A DNA stretch of 64,000 nt from Vibrio sp. STUT-A11 (lineage in GTDB: Bacteria > Pseudomonadota > Gammaproteobacteria > Enterobacterales > Vibrionaceae): NCBI RefSeq assembly GCF_026000435.1, contig NZ_AP026763.1, positions 248,001 to 312,000 on the forward strand, given 5' to 3'. Each line of letters opens with the position of its first letter. Positions within the stretch are counted from its first letter, which is position 1. Below the pieces are notes generated by a model. That model did not search any database. It worked only from the letters and a program-made list of their open reading frames with translations, and was not told where the DNA came from. Below, piece by piece: positions 53,932 to 62,449 of the stretch. The position numbers and the translations under genes are program-made.

Positions 53932-54026
53932 TCACACTAATACTTCGCTGAAAGCGCTGCGCCTTTTGACACCTTCTCATTTGCTTCTACATTTATATGA
54001 AGCCTAAAAAGAGGAGGGGCTAGTCA

Positions 54027-54503
54027 ATGAAAGGCGATCCAATCATATTACAACATCTCAACAAAGTGCTCGGCAACGAGCTTGTCGCTATCAATCAGTA
54101 TTTTCTTCATGCCCGTATGTACAAAGACTGGGGTTTAAAACACCTAGCTGATAAGGAATATCACGAGTCTATTGATGAAATGAACCACGCTGACCACCTG
54201 ATTGAACGAATTCTGTTTTTAGAAGGTTTACCTAACCTGCAAGATCTCGGCAAGTTGATGATCGGTGAAGATACCAGAGAGATGCTCGAATGCGATCTTA
54301 AATTGGAAATGGCGGCGATTCCCGATCTAAAAGACGCGATCGCTTATGCAGAAGATATTCGAGACTACGTTTCACGTGATTTGTTTCAGGATATTCTCGA
54401 AGATGAAGAAGAACACGTCGATTGGCTTGAGACTCAGCTTGGTTTAATCGAGATGTCTGGTATCGAGAATTATCTACAAGCGCAGTATGTCGATGAGGAA
54501 TAA
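54027..54503 (+). CDS. bfr: bacterioferritin
   Basis: A 24-subunit iron-storage shell with heme between subunits. 158 residues; ferroxidase ligands are in NELVAINQYF near 17, DEMNHADHLIERILF near 49 (with the heme Met in EMNHADH), and EDEEEHVDWLETQ near 127. All diiron residues appear present, so it should be active. Partner of bfd. Confidence 0.96.
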   Translation: MKGDPIILQHLNKVLGNELVAINQYFLHARMYKDWGLKHLADKEYHESIDEMNHADHLIERILFLEGLPNLQDLGKLMIGEDTREMLECDLKLEMAAIPDLKDAIAYAEDIRDYVSRDLFQDILEDEEEHVDWLETQLGLIEMSGIENYLQAQYVDEE

Positions 54504-54549
54504 TCTCGACTATCTCAACGTTGTGTTTAAAATCTGACTGTTACAATAG

Positions 54550-54578
54550 TGCACCTGACTTAAAAGTTGGGTGCTTTT
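54550..54578 (+). terminator. bfr terminator
   Basis: GCACC and GGTGC with a partly paired ACTT/AAGT inside, followed by TTTT. Confidence 0.7.
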
Positions 54579-54711
54579 CCTGACTATCTGGTCTAATCTC
54601 TTTTAATATCGATTTTTTAAGGATATTGCTCGCAATCTTACCTATGAAGATTGACCTCTATCCATTAGAATTTATTCCCCCTTACCTAAAAATAAAAAGA
54701 GAAACGCCCTC

Positions 54712-55983
54712 ATGTCTGAAGACAAAGCAGTAACTCCAGAAGAAGAACAACGCCAACGAGCTCTTGACTATCATGCATACCCAACCCCAGGGAAGATTGC
54801 AGTCGAGCTAACAACACCTGCAGAAACCGCCGGTGATCTTGCTTTGGCCTATAGCCCTGGTGTGGCTGAGCCTGTACGCGAAATCGCGCAAAACCCTGAC
54901 AATGTTTATAAATATACCGCGAAAGGTAATATGGTTGCCGTTATTTCTAACGGTACCGCTATTCTAGGTTTGGGTAACTTAGGTCCACTTGCTTCTAAAC
55001 CCGTTATGGAAGGTAAAGCACTCCTGTTTAAGCGCTTTGCTGGACTTGATTCCATTGATATCGAAGTAAAGCACCGCACGATCGACGAGTTCGTTAATAC
55101 CGTAGCAAGCATTGCTGATACCTTTGGTGGTATTAACCTTGAAGATATTAAAGCGCCAGACTGTTTCGAAATTGAAAAGCGTCTTATCGAGCGTTGTGAT
55201 GTACCTGTATTCCACGATGACCAACACGGTACTGCAATCGTAACGGCCGCTGGCATGCTGAACGCAATTGAACTGCAAGGTAAGAAGCTTGAAGACTCTA
55301 CGATCGTGTGTCTTGGTGCCGGTGCGGCTGCAGTAGCGTGTATGGAACTACTGATCAAATGTGGCGCGATGCGTGAGAAGATTTACATGTTGGATCGTAA
55401 GGGCGTGATTCATACTCGCCGTGATGATCTTAACGAGTACAAAGAGTTATTCGCCAATAACACCGACAAGCGTACTTTAGAAGATGTGATTGAAGGTGCT
55501 GATCTGTTCCTTGGCGTATCAGGTCCAAACCTGCTTCCACCTGAAGCATTAAAATTGATGGCGGATAAGCCAATTGTTTTCGCATGTTCAAACCCAGATC
55601 CTGAAATTAAGCCAGAGCTTGCACATGAAGTTCGCGATGACTTAATTATGGGTACAGGCCGTAGTGATTACCCGAACCAGGTAAACAACGTACTGTGTTT
55701 CCCATTTATTTTCCGTGGTGCGCTTGATGTGCGCGCAAGCGAAATTAATGATGAAATGAAACTTGCGGCGGTTGACGCTATCCGTCAATTGGCGAAAGAG
55801 CCAGTACCAGAATCGGTACTGAAAGCGGCAGGTGTCGATAAGCTCGAGTTCGGCACTGACTACATTATTCCAAAGCCAATGGATGCGCGCTTATTACCTC
55901 GTGTTGCCAAAGCAGTGGCTCAAGCGGCGGTTGACTCTGGTGTTGCCCGTATTGAAATGCCAGAAAACTACATGGCAGAGTAA
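54712..55983 (+). CDS. malic enzyme, short form without phosphotransacetylase domain
   Basis: Oxidative decarboxylation of malate to pyruvate. 423 residues cover only the malic-enzyme part of MaeB-type proteins: YSPGVAEPVREIAQNPDNVY near 47, FHDDQHGTAIVTAAGMLNAI near 166 with metal-binding Asp residues, and the Rossmann motif VCLGAGAAAVACMELL near 199. The C-terminal phosphotransacetylase-like domain of E. coli MaeB is absent. NAD or NADP preference cannot be judged. It stands between bfr and the met genes with its own terminator. Confidence 0.9.
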   Translation: MSEDKAVTPEEEQRQRALDYHAYPTPGKIAVELTTPAETAGDLALAYSPGVAEPVREIAQNPDNVYKYTAKGNMVAVISNGTAILGLGNLGPLASKPVMEGKALLFKRFAGLDSIDIEVKHRTIDEFVNTVASIADTFGGINLEDIKAPDCFEIEKRLIERCDVPVFHDDQHGTAIVTAAGMLNAIELQGKKLEDSTIVCLGAGAAAVACMELLIKCGAMREKIYMLDRKGVIHTRRDDLNEYKELFANNTDKRTLEDVIEGADLFLGVSGPNLLPPEALKLMADKPIVFACSNPDPEIKPELAHEVRDDLIMGTGRSDYPNQVNNVLCFPFIFRGALDVRASEINDEMKLAAVDAIRQLAKEPVPESVLKAAGVDKLEFGTDYIIPKPMDARLLPRVAKAVAQAAVDSGVARIEMPENYMAE

Positions 55984-56006
55984 GGCTTACACAATTAATG
56001 ATGTAC

Positions 56007-56039
56007 AAAAAATGGGACGCGATGGCGTCCCATTTTTTT
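56007..56039. terminator. bidirectional terminator malic enzyme / metJ
   Basis: ATGGGACGC-GATG-GCGTCCCAT with AAAAA before and TTTTTT after, between convergent genes. Confidence 0.93.
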
Positions 56040-56098
56040 ATGTCATTTTCTATTCTTGGAGCCTAAATAACCGTTTGGTGTATCCAGTGCGCTCCAAA

Positions 56099-56419
56099 TT
56101 ACTCTTCGTCAAACGACTCAAATTCAATGCCCATTTCGGTCATCAGAGCTTTTGCTTCAGTCGGAATATCGTCAGGGCGATCTTTACGAAGGTCTTCGTC
56201 CGTTGGAAGTGGCTGACCCGTATACGCATGTAGGAATGCTTCGCATAAGAGTTCGCTGTTGGTTGCGTGGCGTAAGTTGTTGATCTGACGACGAGTACGT
56301 TCATCAGTTAGCACTTTTAAAACTTTCAGCGGGATAGATACAGTGATTTTTTTTACTTGTTCGCTTTTCTTTCCGTGCTCAGCATAAGGGCTAATGTATT
56401 CGCCATTCCAGTCAGCCAT
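56099..56419 (-). CDS. metJ: methionine repressor MetJ
   Basis: A ribbon-helix-helix repressor that uses S-adenosylmethionine as corepressor. The 106 residues contain the DNA-binding strand KKITVSIPLKVLKVLTDERT near 22-41 and RRQINNLRHATNSELLCEAF near 42-61, nearly as in E. coli. Divergent from metB; four met boxes lie between the two genes, so MetJ should control itself and metB-metL. Confidence 0.98.
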   Translation of the reverse strand: MADWNGEYISPYAEHGKKSEQVKKITVSIPLKVLKVLTDERTRRQINNLRHATNSELLCEAFLHAYTGQPLPTDEDLRKDRPDDIPTEAKALMTEMGIEFESFDEE

Positions 56420-56494
56420 TGCGTACCTTCATTTATGTAATAGGTTAAAAATAATATAGGAGCTGATTTTAGCTGCATTTACTGCCATAAGCAA

Positions 56495-56526
56495 AGACAT
56501 ATAGACGTCTAGAAGTGTTGACGTCT
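56495..56526. promoter_or_regulatory. four contiguous met boxes (metJ-metB)
   Basis: Four abutting 8-mers on the MetJ consensus AGACGTCT: AGACATAT, AGACGTCT, AGAAGTGT and TGACGTCT. The second is perfect. They lie 117 bp before the metB ATG. Confidence 0.92.
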
Positions 56527-56642
56527 TAATTTTTGACGAGTAAAGTGACAGGAATAGTAAGGAGTGTGCAATTCATTGAATCTGACCATTTAGATATAGC
56601 GCATTCCCATTTAGAAGTCATCACCTGTGAAAGGATACACTC

Positions 56643-57806
56643 ATGAGCATCCGTAAGCCTGCAACTATTGCCGTACGCACTGGTATTGAGTCTGACACTC
56701 AATACCATGCTGTCGTTCCACCAATCTACCTTTCGACGAACTACGGCTTTCCTGCATTTGGGGAAGTGCCTAAGTACGACTACACACGTTCTGGCAACCC
56801 AAACCGTGGATTATTAGAAAGTGCTTTGTCTGAGCTGGAATCTGGCAAAGGAGCTGTGATCACTAACTGTGGTACTTCTGCACTGAACTTATGGGTATCT
56901 GCTTTTATTGGTCCTGATGATGTTATTGTTGCTCCGAACGACTGTTATGGTGGTACTTACCGCCTGTTTAACACTCGTGCTAACAAAGGTGATTTCAAGG
57001 TGCTGTTTGTCGATCAAACTGACGAACAAGCGCTGGATGAGGCATTAGCGCAAAAGCCAAAACTGGTTCTGCTAGAAACCCCATCTAACCCTCTGGTTCG
57101 CGTGGTGGATATTGCTGCGGTCTGTGAAAAAGCGCAGCAAGTTGGCGCATTAGTTGCTGTAGACAATACCTTTTTGACACCGGTGTACCAGAAGCCTTTA
57201 GAACTAGGTGCTGACTTTGTTATTCACTCTACAACGAAATACATCAATGGCCACTCAGATGTGATTGGTGGTGTGATTATCGCTAAAACGGAAGGGCATG
57301 CAGAAGAGTTAGCCTGGTGGGGCAACTGTATTGGTGCTACAGGCACACCGTTTGATAGCTACATGACGCTAAGAGGACTTCGTACGTTAGGTGCGCGTAT
57401 GCGAGTGCATGAAGAAAGCTCACAGCAAGTTCTGGCTTATTTGCAGAAGCAAGCTTTGGTGGCAAAAATTTATCATCCAAGTCTACCAGAGCATCCTGGT
57501 CACGAAATTGCTAAAAAACAACAGTCTGGTTTTGGCTCCATGTTGAGCTTTGAGTTTGCGGGCTCATTTGAGCAGCTGAAAGTTTTTGTTAAAGAGCTTC
57601 AGCTCTTCTCACTGGCTGAATCTCTAGGCGGGGTAGAAAGTTTAATTTGTCACCCAGCATCAATGACGCATCGTGCGATGGGTGAAGAAGCCTTGGCTGA
57701 AGCAGGTGTATCACAGCAATTACTGCGCCTTTCTGTCGGGCTGGAAGATGCGCAAGATCTGATTGCCGACCTAGAACAAGCTTTCACTAAATCTGCACAG
57801 CAATAG
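56643..57806 (+). CDS. metB: cystathionine gamma-synthase
   Basis: Joins O-succinylhomoserine and cysteine into cystathionine. A PLP enzyme of 387 residues: YDYTRSGNPNRGLLESALSE near 40, VDNTFLTPVYQKPLELGADF near 177 and the PLP lysine in HSTTKYINGHSDVIGG near 202. metL starts nine bases after the stop; both should be one MetJ-controlled operon. Confidence 0.97.
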   Translation: MSIRKPATIAVRTGIESDTQYHAVVPPIYLSTNYGFPAFGEVPKYDYTRSGNPNRGLLESALSELESGKGAVITNCGTSALNLWVSAFIGPDDVIVAPNDCYGGTYRLFNTRANKGDFKVLFVDQTDEQALDEALAQKPKLVLLETPSNPLVRVVDIAAVCEKAQQVGALVAVDNTFLTPVYQKPLELGADFVIHSTTKYINGHSDVIGGVIIAKTEGHAEELAWWGNCIGATGTPFDSYMTLRGLRTLGARMRVHEESSQQVLAYLQKQALVAKIYHPSLPEHPGHEIAKKQQSGFGSMLSFEFAGSFEQLKVFVKELQLFSLAESLGGVESLICHPASMTHRAMGEEALAEAGVSQQLLRLSVGLEDAQDLIADLEQAFTKSAQQ

Positions 57807-57815
57807 GAGTTAATA

Positions 57816-60224
57816 ATGACTGTACAACGTCAGCTACACAAGTTTGGTGGTAGCAGCCTGGCAAACCCAGAGTGTTACTTACGTGTAGCGGGAATTCTCA
57901 AAGAATACTCGGCAGAAAATGACTTGGTGGTGGTCTCTGCGGCAGGCAAAACAACCAACCGCCTGATTGAGTTCCTTGAAGGTTTAGAAAAAGATGGTCG
58001 AATTGCGCACGAAGCTTTGCAGAGCTTGAGACAGTTTCAAATCAGTCTCATTGAAGAGTTATTAGAGGGAGAAGCTCAAGAGCAGCTACTTGCCTCCTTA
58101 CAAGATGAATTCAGTACACTGGCAGAGCTGACCTCTCCACTGACCGAAGCGCAAAAGGCAGCAGTATTAGGCCACGGAGAAGTATGGTCTTCTCGATTGC
58201 TGGCTGCTTTACTGACGCAAAAGCAACTACCTGCTGTAGCACAAGACGCACGAGCATTCCTACGCGCAGAGGCGGGTACTCAACCAGAAGTTGATCGTGC
58301 TCGTTCATACCCGCTTATCAAAGAAGCGCTGGCCCAGCATAGTCACAAACGTGTGATCATTACTGGCTTCATGGCACAAAATGATAACGGCGAAACTGTT
58401 CTGCTTGGCCGCAACGGTTCAGACTATTCTGCGACGGTGATTGGTGCGCTTGCCGAAGTGAGCACAGTGACGATTTGGAGTGATGTGGCTGGTGTTTATA
58501 GTGCAGACCCTCGTTTGGTATCAGATGCATGCTTGTTACCACTATTAAGGCTGGATGAAGCGAGTGAGCTGGCTCGTTTAGCTGCACCTGTACTACACAG
58601 TCGTACACTACAGCCTGTGGCGCAAAGCACCATGGATCTGAGCCTGAAATGTAGTTACCTTCCTGAGTCTGGTTCGACTCGTATTGAGCGAGTTCTGGCT
58701 TCTGGCCGTGGGGCGAAAATCATCACTTCACTGGATGACGTGTTATTGGTTCAGCTTTCATTTGCACACGGGCATGACTTTGAAAAAACACAGAGCGATG
58801 TGCTTGAATCTTTAAAACGCGCTCAGTTAGAGCCGCTTGCTTTTGAAGCTCAGCCTGAGCAGCAAACATTACGACTGGCGTACACGGCAGAAATTGCTGG
58901 TGGTGCGCTTAACTATTTGCAGGAGTCTGATCTGGATGCACAAATTCATCTCACTGAAGGCTACTCTCTGATTGCTGCCGTAGGTGCGGGTGTAACAACC
59001 AATGCCAATCACTGTTTTGGCTTCCAGCAAAAGTTAAAACACGCCCCGGTAGAATTTATTTCTGAGACGGAATCTGGTTTAAGTCTGGTGGCAGTACTAC
59101 GTGTCACTGATACCGAAGAATTGGTACAAACGGTTCACAGCCAGTTGTTTCAGGCACAAAAGCGCGTTGCTGTCGCATTATGCGGCAAAGGCAATATTGG
59201 TTCGAGCTGGCTCAATCTATTCGCTTCTCAAAAGAGTGAACTAGAGAAACGTCATGGCATGAGCTTCGACCTTGTTGCCGTGGTTGATAGTCAAAAGTAT
59301 TGGTTTGATAGTCAGGGTATTGATGCATCTGGTGTTTCAGCACGTTTCAATGACGAAAGTATTGCAAACGATGGCTCTTGGTTACCGCGTCTTGGTGCTC
59401 TACAGGACTACGATGAGGCCGTCGTCCTTGATGTTACCGCCAGTCAGGAACTCGCCAAATGCTACGTTGAGATTGCTCAGCAGGGTATTCACCTGATCTC
59501 CGCGAACAAGGTAGCGGGATCGGCAGATAGTCAGTACTACCATCAGGTACAGGATGCATTTGCTAAAATTGGACGTCACTGGTTGTATAACGCCACAGTA
59601 GGGGCAGGATTACCAATCAACCATACGGTACGTGACCTTCGCGAGAGTGGCGATGAGATTATCGCACTATCTGGCATTTTCTCCGGAACGCTTTCATGGC
59701 TCTTCCAACAGTTTGATGGCTCAGTGCCATTCAGCGAGTTAGTGGATTTAGCCTGGCAGCAAGGATTAACAGAACCAGACCCTCGCTCTGACTTAGATGG
59801 CTCTGATGTGATGCGTAAGCTGGTTATTCTGGCGCGTGAATCTGGTCTGGATATCGAACCGGGAAGCGTAAAGGTAGAGTCGTTAGTTCCTGAAGAACTG
59901 CGCGCGCTGAGCTTAGATGAGTTCTTTGATAATGCCGCGCTGCTGAGTCAGACTCTGCAAGAGCGTTTGACTAAAGCGCAGAAAAACGATCAGGTACTGC
60001 GTTATGTTGCGCGTTTAGAAAAAGATGGCAAAGCGACTGTCGGTATTGAAGCCTTGTCCCGTGAGCATGCACTAGCGAACTTACTGCCGTGTGACAATAT
60101 TTTTGCAATCGAGAGTAAGTGGTATAAAGACAATCCGCTTGTTATCCGTGGCCCAGGTGCTGGACGCGAAGTTACGGCGGGGGCTATTCAGTCCGATCTA
60201 AACCGTCTTGCCGGACTGTTTTAA
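57816..60224 (+). CDS. metL: bifunctional aspartokinase / homoserine dehydrogenase II
   Basis: Catalyses the first and third steps from aspartate to homoserine. The 802 residues have an N-terminal kinase (KFGGSSLANPECYLRVAGIL near 8, GRNGSDYSATVIGAL near 194) and a C-terminal dehydrogenase (VALCGKGNIGSSWLNLFAS near 450, GLTEPDPRSDLDGSDVMRKL near 650, with the catalytic Lys further upstream). MetL-type enzymes are repressed by methionine but not feedback-inhibited; neighbours metB and metJ support MetL over ThrA. Confidence 0.96.
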   Translation: MTVQRQLHKFGGSSLANPECYLRVAGILKEYSAENDLVVVSAAGKTTNRLIEFLEGLEKDGRIAHEALQSLRQFQISLIEELLEGEAQEQLLASLQDEFSTLAELTSPLTEAQKAAVLGHGEVWSSRLLAALLTQKQLPAVAQDARAFLRAEAGTQPEVDRARSYPLIKEALAQHSHKRVIITGFMAQNDNGETVLLGRNGSDYSATVIGALAEVSTVTIWSDVAGVYSADPRLVSDACLLPLLRLDEASELARLAAPVLHSRTLQPVAQSTMDLSLKCSYLPESGSTRIERVLASGRGAKIITSLDDVLLVQLSFAHGHDFEKTQSDVLESLKRAQLEPLAFEAQPEQQTLRLAYTAEIAGGALNYLQESDLDAQIHLTEGYSLIAAVGAGVTTNANHCFGFQQKLKHAPVEFISETESGLSLVAVLRVTDTEELVQTVHSQLFQAQKRVAVALCGKGNIGSSWLNLFASQKSELEKRHGMSFDLVAVVDSQKYWFDSQGIDASGVSARFNDESIANDGSWLPRLGALQDYDEAVVLDVTASQELAKCYVEIAQQGIHLISANKVAGSADSQYYHQVQDAFAKIGRHWLYNATVGAGLPINHTVRDLRESGDEIIALSGIFSGTLSWLFQQFDGSVPFSELVDLAWQQGLTEPDPRSDLDGSDVMRKLVILARESGLDIEPGSVKVESLVPEELRALSLDEFFDNAALLSQTLQERLTKAQKNDQVLRYVARLEKDGKATVGIEALSREHALANLLPCDNIFAIESKWYKDNPLVIRGPGAGREVTAGAIQSDLNRLAGLF

Positions 60225-60240
60225 TCTGTTCTGAGTCTCT

Positions 60241-60270
60241 AAAAACCTCGGAATCCATCCGGGGTTTTTT
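60241..60270 (+). terminator. metL terminator
   Basis: AACCTCGG faces CCGGGGTT (one G-T pair) and is followed by TTTT. Ends the metBL operon. Confidence 0.8.
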
Positions 60271-60430
60271 ATTCCTTTCTTGGTGCCATACTTAAATTCA
60301 GAATTGTTATTAGCCTAGTATTCCAATGGATAAACATTAGCCAATAATCAACTTGAACTATCCTCATCATTAACGTGAAAAAAATTCATAATCACAAGGT
60401 TGACATTAAATCGTATTCAATACATTCTGT

Positions 60431-60454
60431 AGACATATAGACGTCTAAACGTCG
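60431..60454. promoter_or_regulatory. met boxes upstream of metF
   Basis: Three abutting 8-mers: AGACATAT, AGACGTCT and AAACGTCG. The first 17 bases including the next A are identical to the metJ-metB operator. They lie 46 bp before the metF ATG. Confidence 0.9.
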
Positions 60455-60499
60455 ATTTGAGAATTTGATTTCGTGGCGGGTTGCCACAGGGAGAGTAAG

Positions 60500-61396
60500 A
60501 TGGGTTACACGCACGCAGGCCATATCGATGCCTTAAACCAGAATATCGCTGAATTGTCAGACAATATTAATGTTTCGTTTGAGTTTTTTCCGCCAAGTAA
60601 TGAAAAAATGGAAGAGACGCTATGGAACTCTGTGCACCGTCTAAAAGCGCTTAAGCCTAAGTTTGTTTCTGTTACTTATGGAGCTAACTCTGGTGAGCGT
60701 GACAGAACTCATTCCATCATTAAAGAAATCAAATCAGAAACAGGCTTAGTGGCAGCACCGCACCTGACTTGTATCGATGCAACTCGTGAAGAGTTGATTG
60801 ATATTGCGGATGACTACTGGAACAACGGAATCGAAAATATCGTCGCACTGCGTGGTGATATTCCACCAGGTGGCGGCGCACCTGATATGTACGCATCTGA
60901 TTTGGTTGAGTTACTGAAATCTCGTCATGATTTCGATATCTCAGTGGCGGCTTTCCCAGAAGTGCACCCAGAAGCCAAAAGTGCACAGGCTGATCTGCTG
61001 AACCTCAAGCGTAAGGTGGATGCGGGTGCGAACCGAGCGATTACTCAGTTCTTTTTCGATGTGGAGTCTTACCTGCGTTTTCGTGATCGCTGTGTTGTAG
61101 CAGGCATCGACGTAGAAATCGTACCGGGTATTTTGCCAGTCTCTAACTTTAAACAGGCGTCTCGTTTTGCTGCGCAGAATAACGTAAAAGTGCCAGGCTG
61201 GATGAGAAAACAATTTGAAGGTTTGGATGATGATCCAGTTACTCGTCAATTAGTGGGTGCTAGTCAGGCAATTGATATGGTGCGGGTACTGAGCCGCGAA
61301 GGTGTGAAAGATTTCCACTTCTACACACTCAACCGAGCTGAGATGACTTACGCGCTGTGCCACACATTAGGTGTGCGCCCTCAGGTTGCAGTCTAA
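60500..61396 (+). CDS. metF: 5,10-methylenetetrahydrofolate reductase
   Basis: An FAD enzyme that makes 5-methyl-THF, the methyl donor for methionine. The 298 residues show VSFEFFPPSNEKMEETLWNS near 25 with the catalytic Glu, PHLTCIDATREELIDIADDY near 88, and VALRGDIPPGGG near 117. The Met at 60500 follows GGGAGA and replaces an open upstream start at 60473. It has its own MetJ operator. Confidence 0.97.
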   Translation: MGYTHAGHIDALNQNIAELSDNINVSFEFFPPSNEKMEETLWNSVHRLKALKPKFVSVTYGANSGERDRTHSIIKEIKSETGLVAAPHLTCIDATREELIDIADDYWNNGIENIVALRGDIPPGGGAPDMYASDLVELLKSRHDFDISVAAFPEVHPEAKSAQADLLNLKRKVDAGANRAITQFFFDVESYLRFRDRCVVAGIDVEIVPGILPVSNFKQASRFAAQNNVKVPGWMRKQFEGLDDDPVTRQLVGASQAIDMVRVLSREGVKDFHFYTLNRAEMTYALCHTLGVRPQVAV

Positions 61397-61413
61397 TTGT
61401 TGATAGATATAAG

Positions 61414-61444
61414 AAAGGCTTGCCATCGGCAAGCCTTTTTATTT
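61414..61444. terminator. terminator between metF and aphA
   Basis: AAAGGCTTGCC-ATC-GGCAAGCCTTT with a T-run on the plus strand; it can serve both convergent genes. Confidence 0.9.
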
Positions 61445-61469
61445 TAAGTCATGGGCTGTTTGTTATGGA

Positions 61470-62009
61470 CTAGCCGATAACTTCAAGCTCAGTTAGCACT
61501 TCTTCTGCCCACGTAATCCATGTTTCGCGCAGCAGTAGATTACGGCGTAGTGTCAGGCGCTCCAGACGTGCTTGTTTATCCAGAGTAGACGGCGTCGCGT
61601 AGTAAGCAGCTTCAATTTCTTTGTAGTGAGAAACCAGTTTACGTGACTCTTCAACCAGTTCAGACAGTTGCTCACGGAAAGGTGCTGCAGGTTGCACTGC
61701 ACAAGCCATCAGCTTCGCTGAGAACTCGTCACGTACGGTTGGGTGTGCCGTTGGCTGATCAAACCATTCACCTAGTGCACTACGGCCCGCGTCTGTAATG
61801 GAGTAAACTTTACGGTCTGGTTTTCCTTCTTGAGGCTCTAATACGCAAGTAACCAGCTCTTTCTCAGCCATTTTATTAAGCTCTCGGTAAACTTGCTGGT
61901 GGCTTGCTTTCCAGAAGTAACCAATGCTCGCTGAGAATTCTTTTGTGATATCGTAACCGGTTGCATCGCGGGTGCTAAGCACAGTTAAGATTACGTGTGG
62001 TAATGACAT
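61470..62009 (-). CDS. aphA: quorum-sensing regulator AphA
   Basis: The low-cell-density master regulator of Vibrio, a PadR-family dimer. The 179 residues begin MSLPHVILTVLSTRDATGYD, with a winged helix (EFSASIGYFWKASHQQVYRE near 22) and a long C-terminal antiparallel coiled coil (about 105-170). The sequence is very close to V. cholerae AphA (from memory), and the neighbour ppc is the same. The frame runs on upstream to 62045, but MSLPHV is the family start. Its leader has a marked inverted repeat. Known family control is by LuxR/HapR-type repressors and Qrr RNAs. Confidence 0.96.
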   Translation of the reverse strand: MSLPHVILTVLSTRDATGYDITKEFSASIGYFWKASHQQVYRELNKMAEKELVTCVLEPQEGKPDRKVYSITDAGRSALGEWFDQPTAHPTVRDEFSAKLMACAVQPAAPFREQLSELVEESRKLVSHYKEIEAAYYATPSTLDKQARLERLTLRRNLLLRETWITWAEEVLTELEVIG

Positions 62010-62045
62010 GTCTTCAATCCAAATGGTCAATAAACTTGTAAACAA

Positions 62046-62120
62046 GCTACTTATACTTTCAGCTGCGCTCTTAATGGCACTTGAGTTTTTTATGTATAAG
62101 TAGCACCAACAAATGTTGGT
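62046..62120 (-). promoter_or_regulatory. structured aphA leader
   Basis: On the minus strand GCTACTTATAC (62104-62094) and GTATAAGTAGC (62056-62046) are perfect 11-base complements 37 bases apart; the second arm ends 36 bases before the aphA ATG. Just upstream ACCAACA and TGTTGGT (62105-62120) form another inverted repeat. The remaining gap to 62390 holds AT-rich DNA and no gene. Confidence 0.6.
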
Positions 62121-62390
62121 CCTGTCACCTTAAAGCCGTTTATCACCTAGAAAGATGGGGAGAACCCATCGAGACTGGAGCTAATATGATTGGATTTATG
62201 CGCTCTCAGTAGGCGAGTAGTATATAAATAATAAGCATGAAGTGGAATACTAGGAAAGAATAACACCAAAAAACTAATATAATACTCAGTAATGTATTTA
62301 TGTAGTTATTTATTCTGATTACTTGGTTGTTTTTGGCTTTTATTTGGGGTATTTATCTGGTTAATTGCTGTTCAAATGGATTGATATAAG

Positions 62391-62418
62391 AAAGGCCGAG
62401 CGATTGCTCAGCCTTTTA
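62391..62418 (-). terminator. ppc terminator
   Basis: On the minus strand AAAGGCTGAGC-AATC-GCTCGGCCTTT, with one G-T pair, then CTTATAT. The T-rich tail is weak. Confidence 0.8.
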
Positions 62419-62449
62419 TATCATATTTTGTTACTTTCAACAGGTTAAT

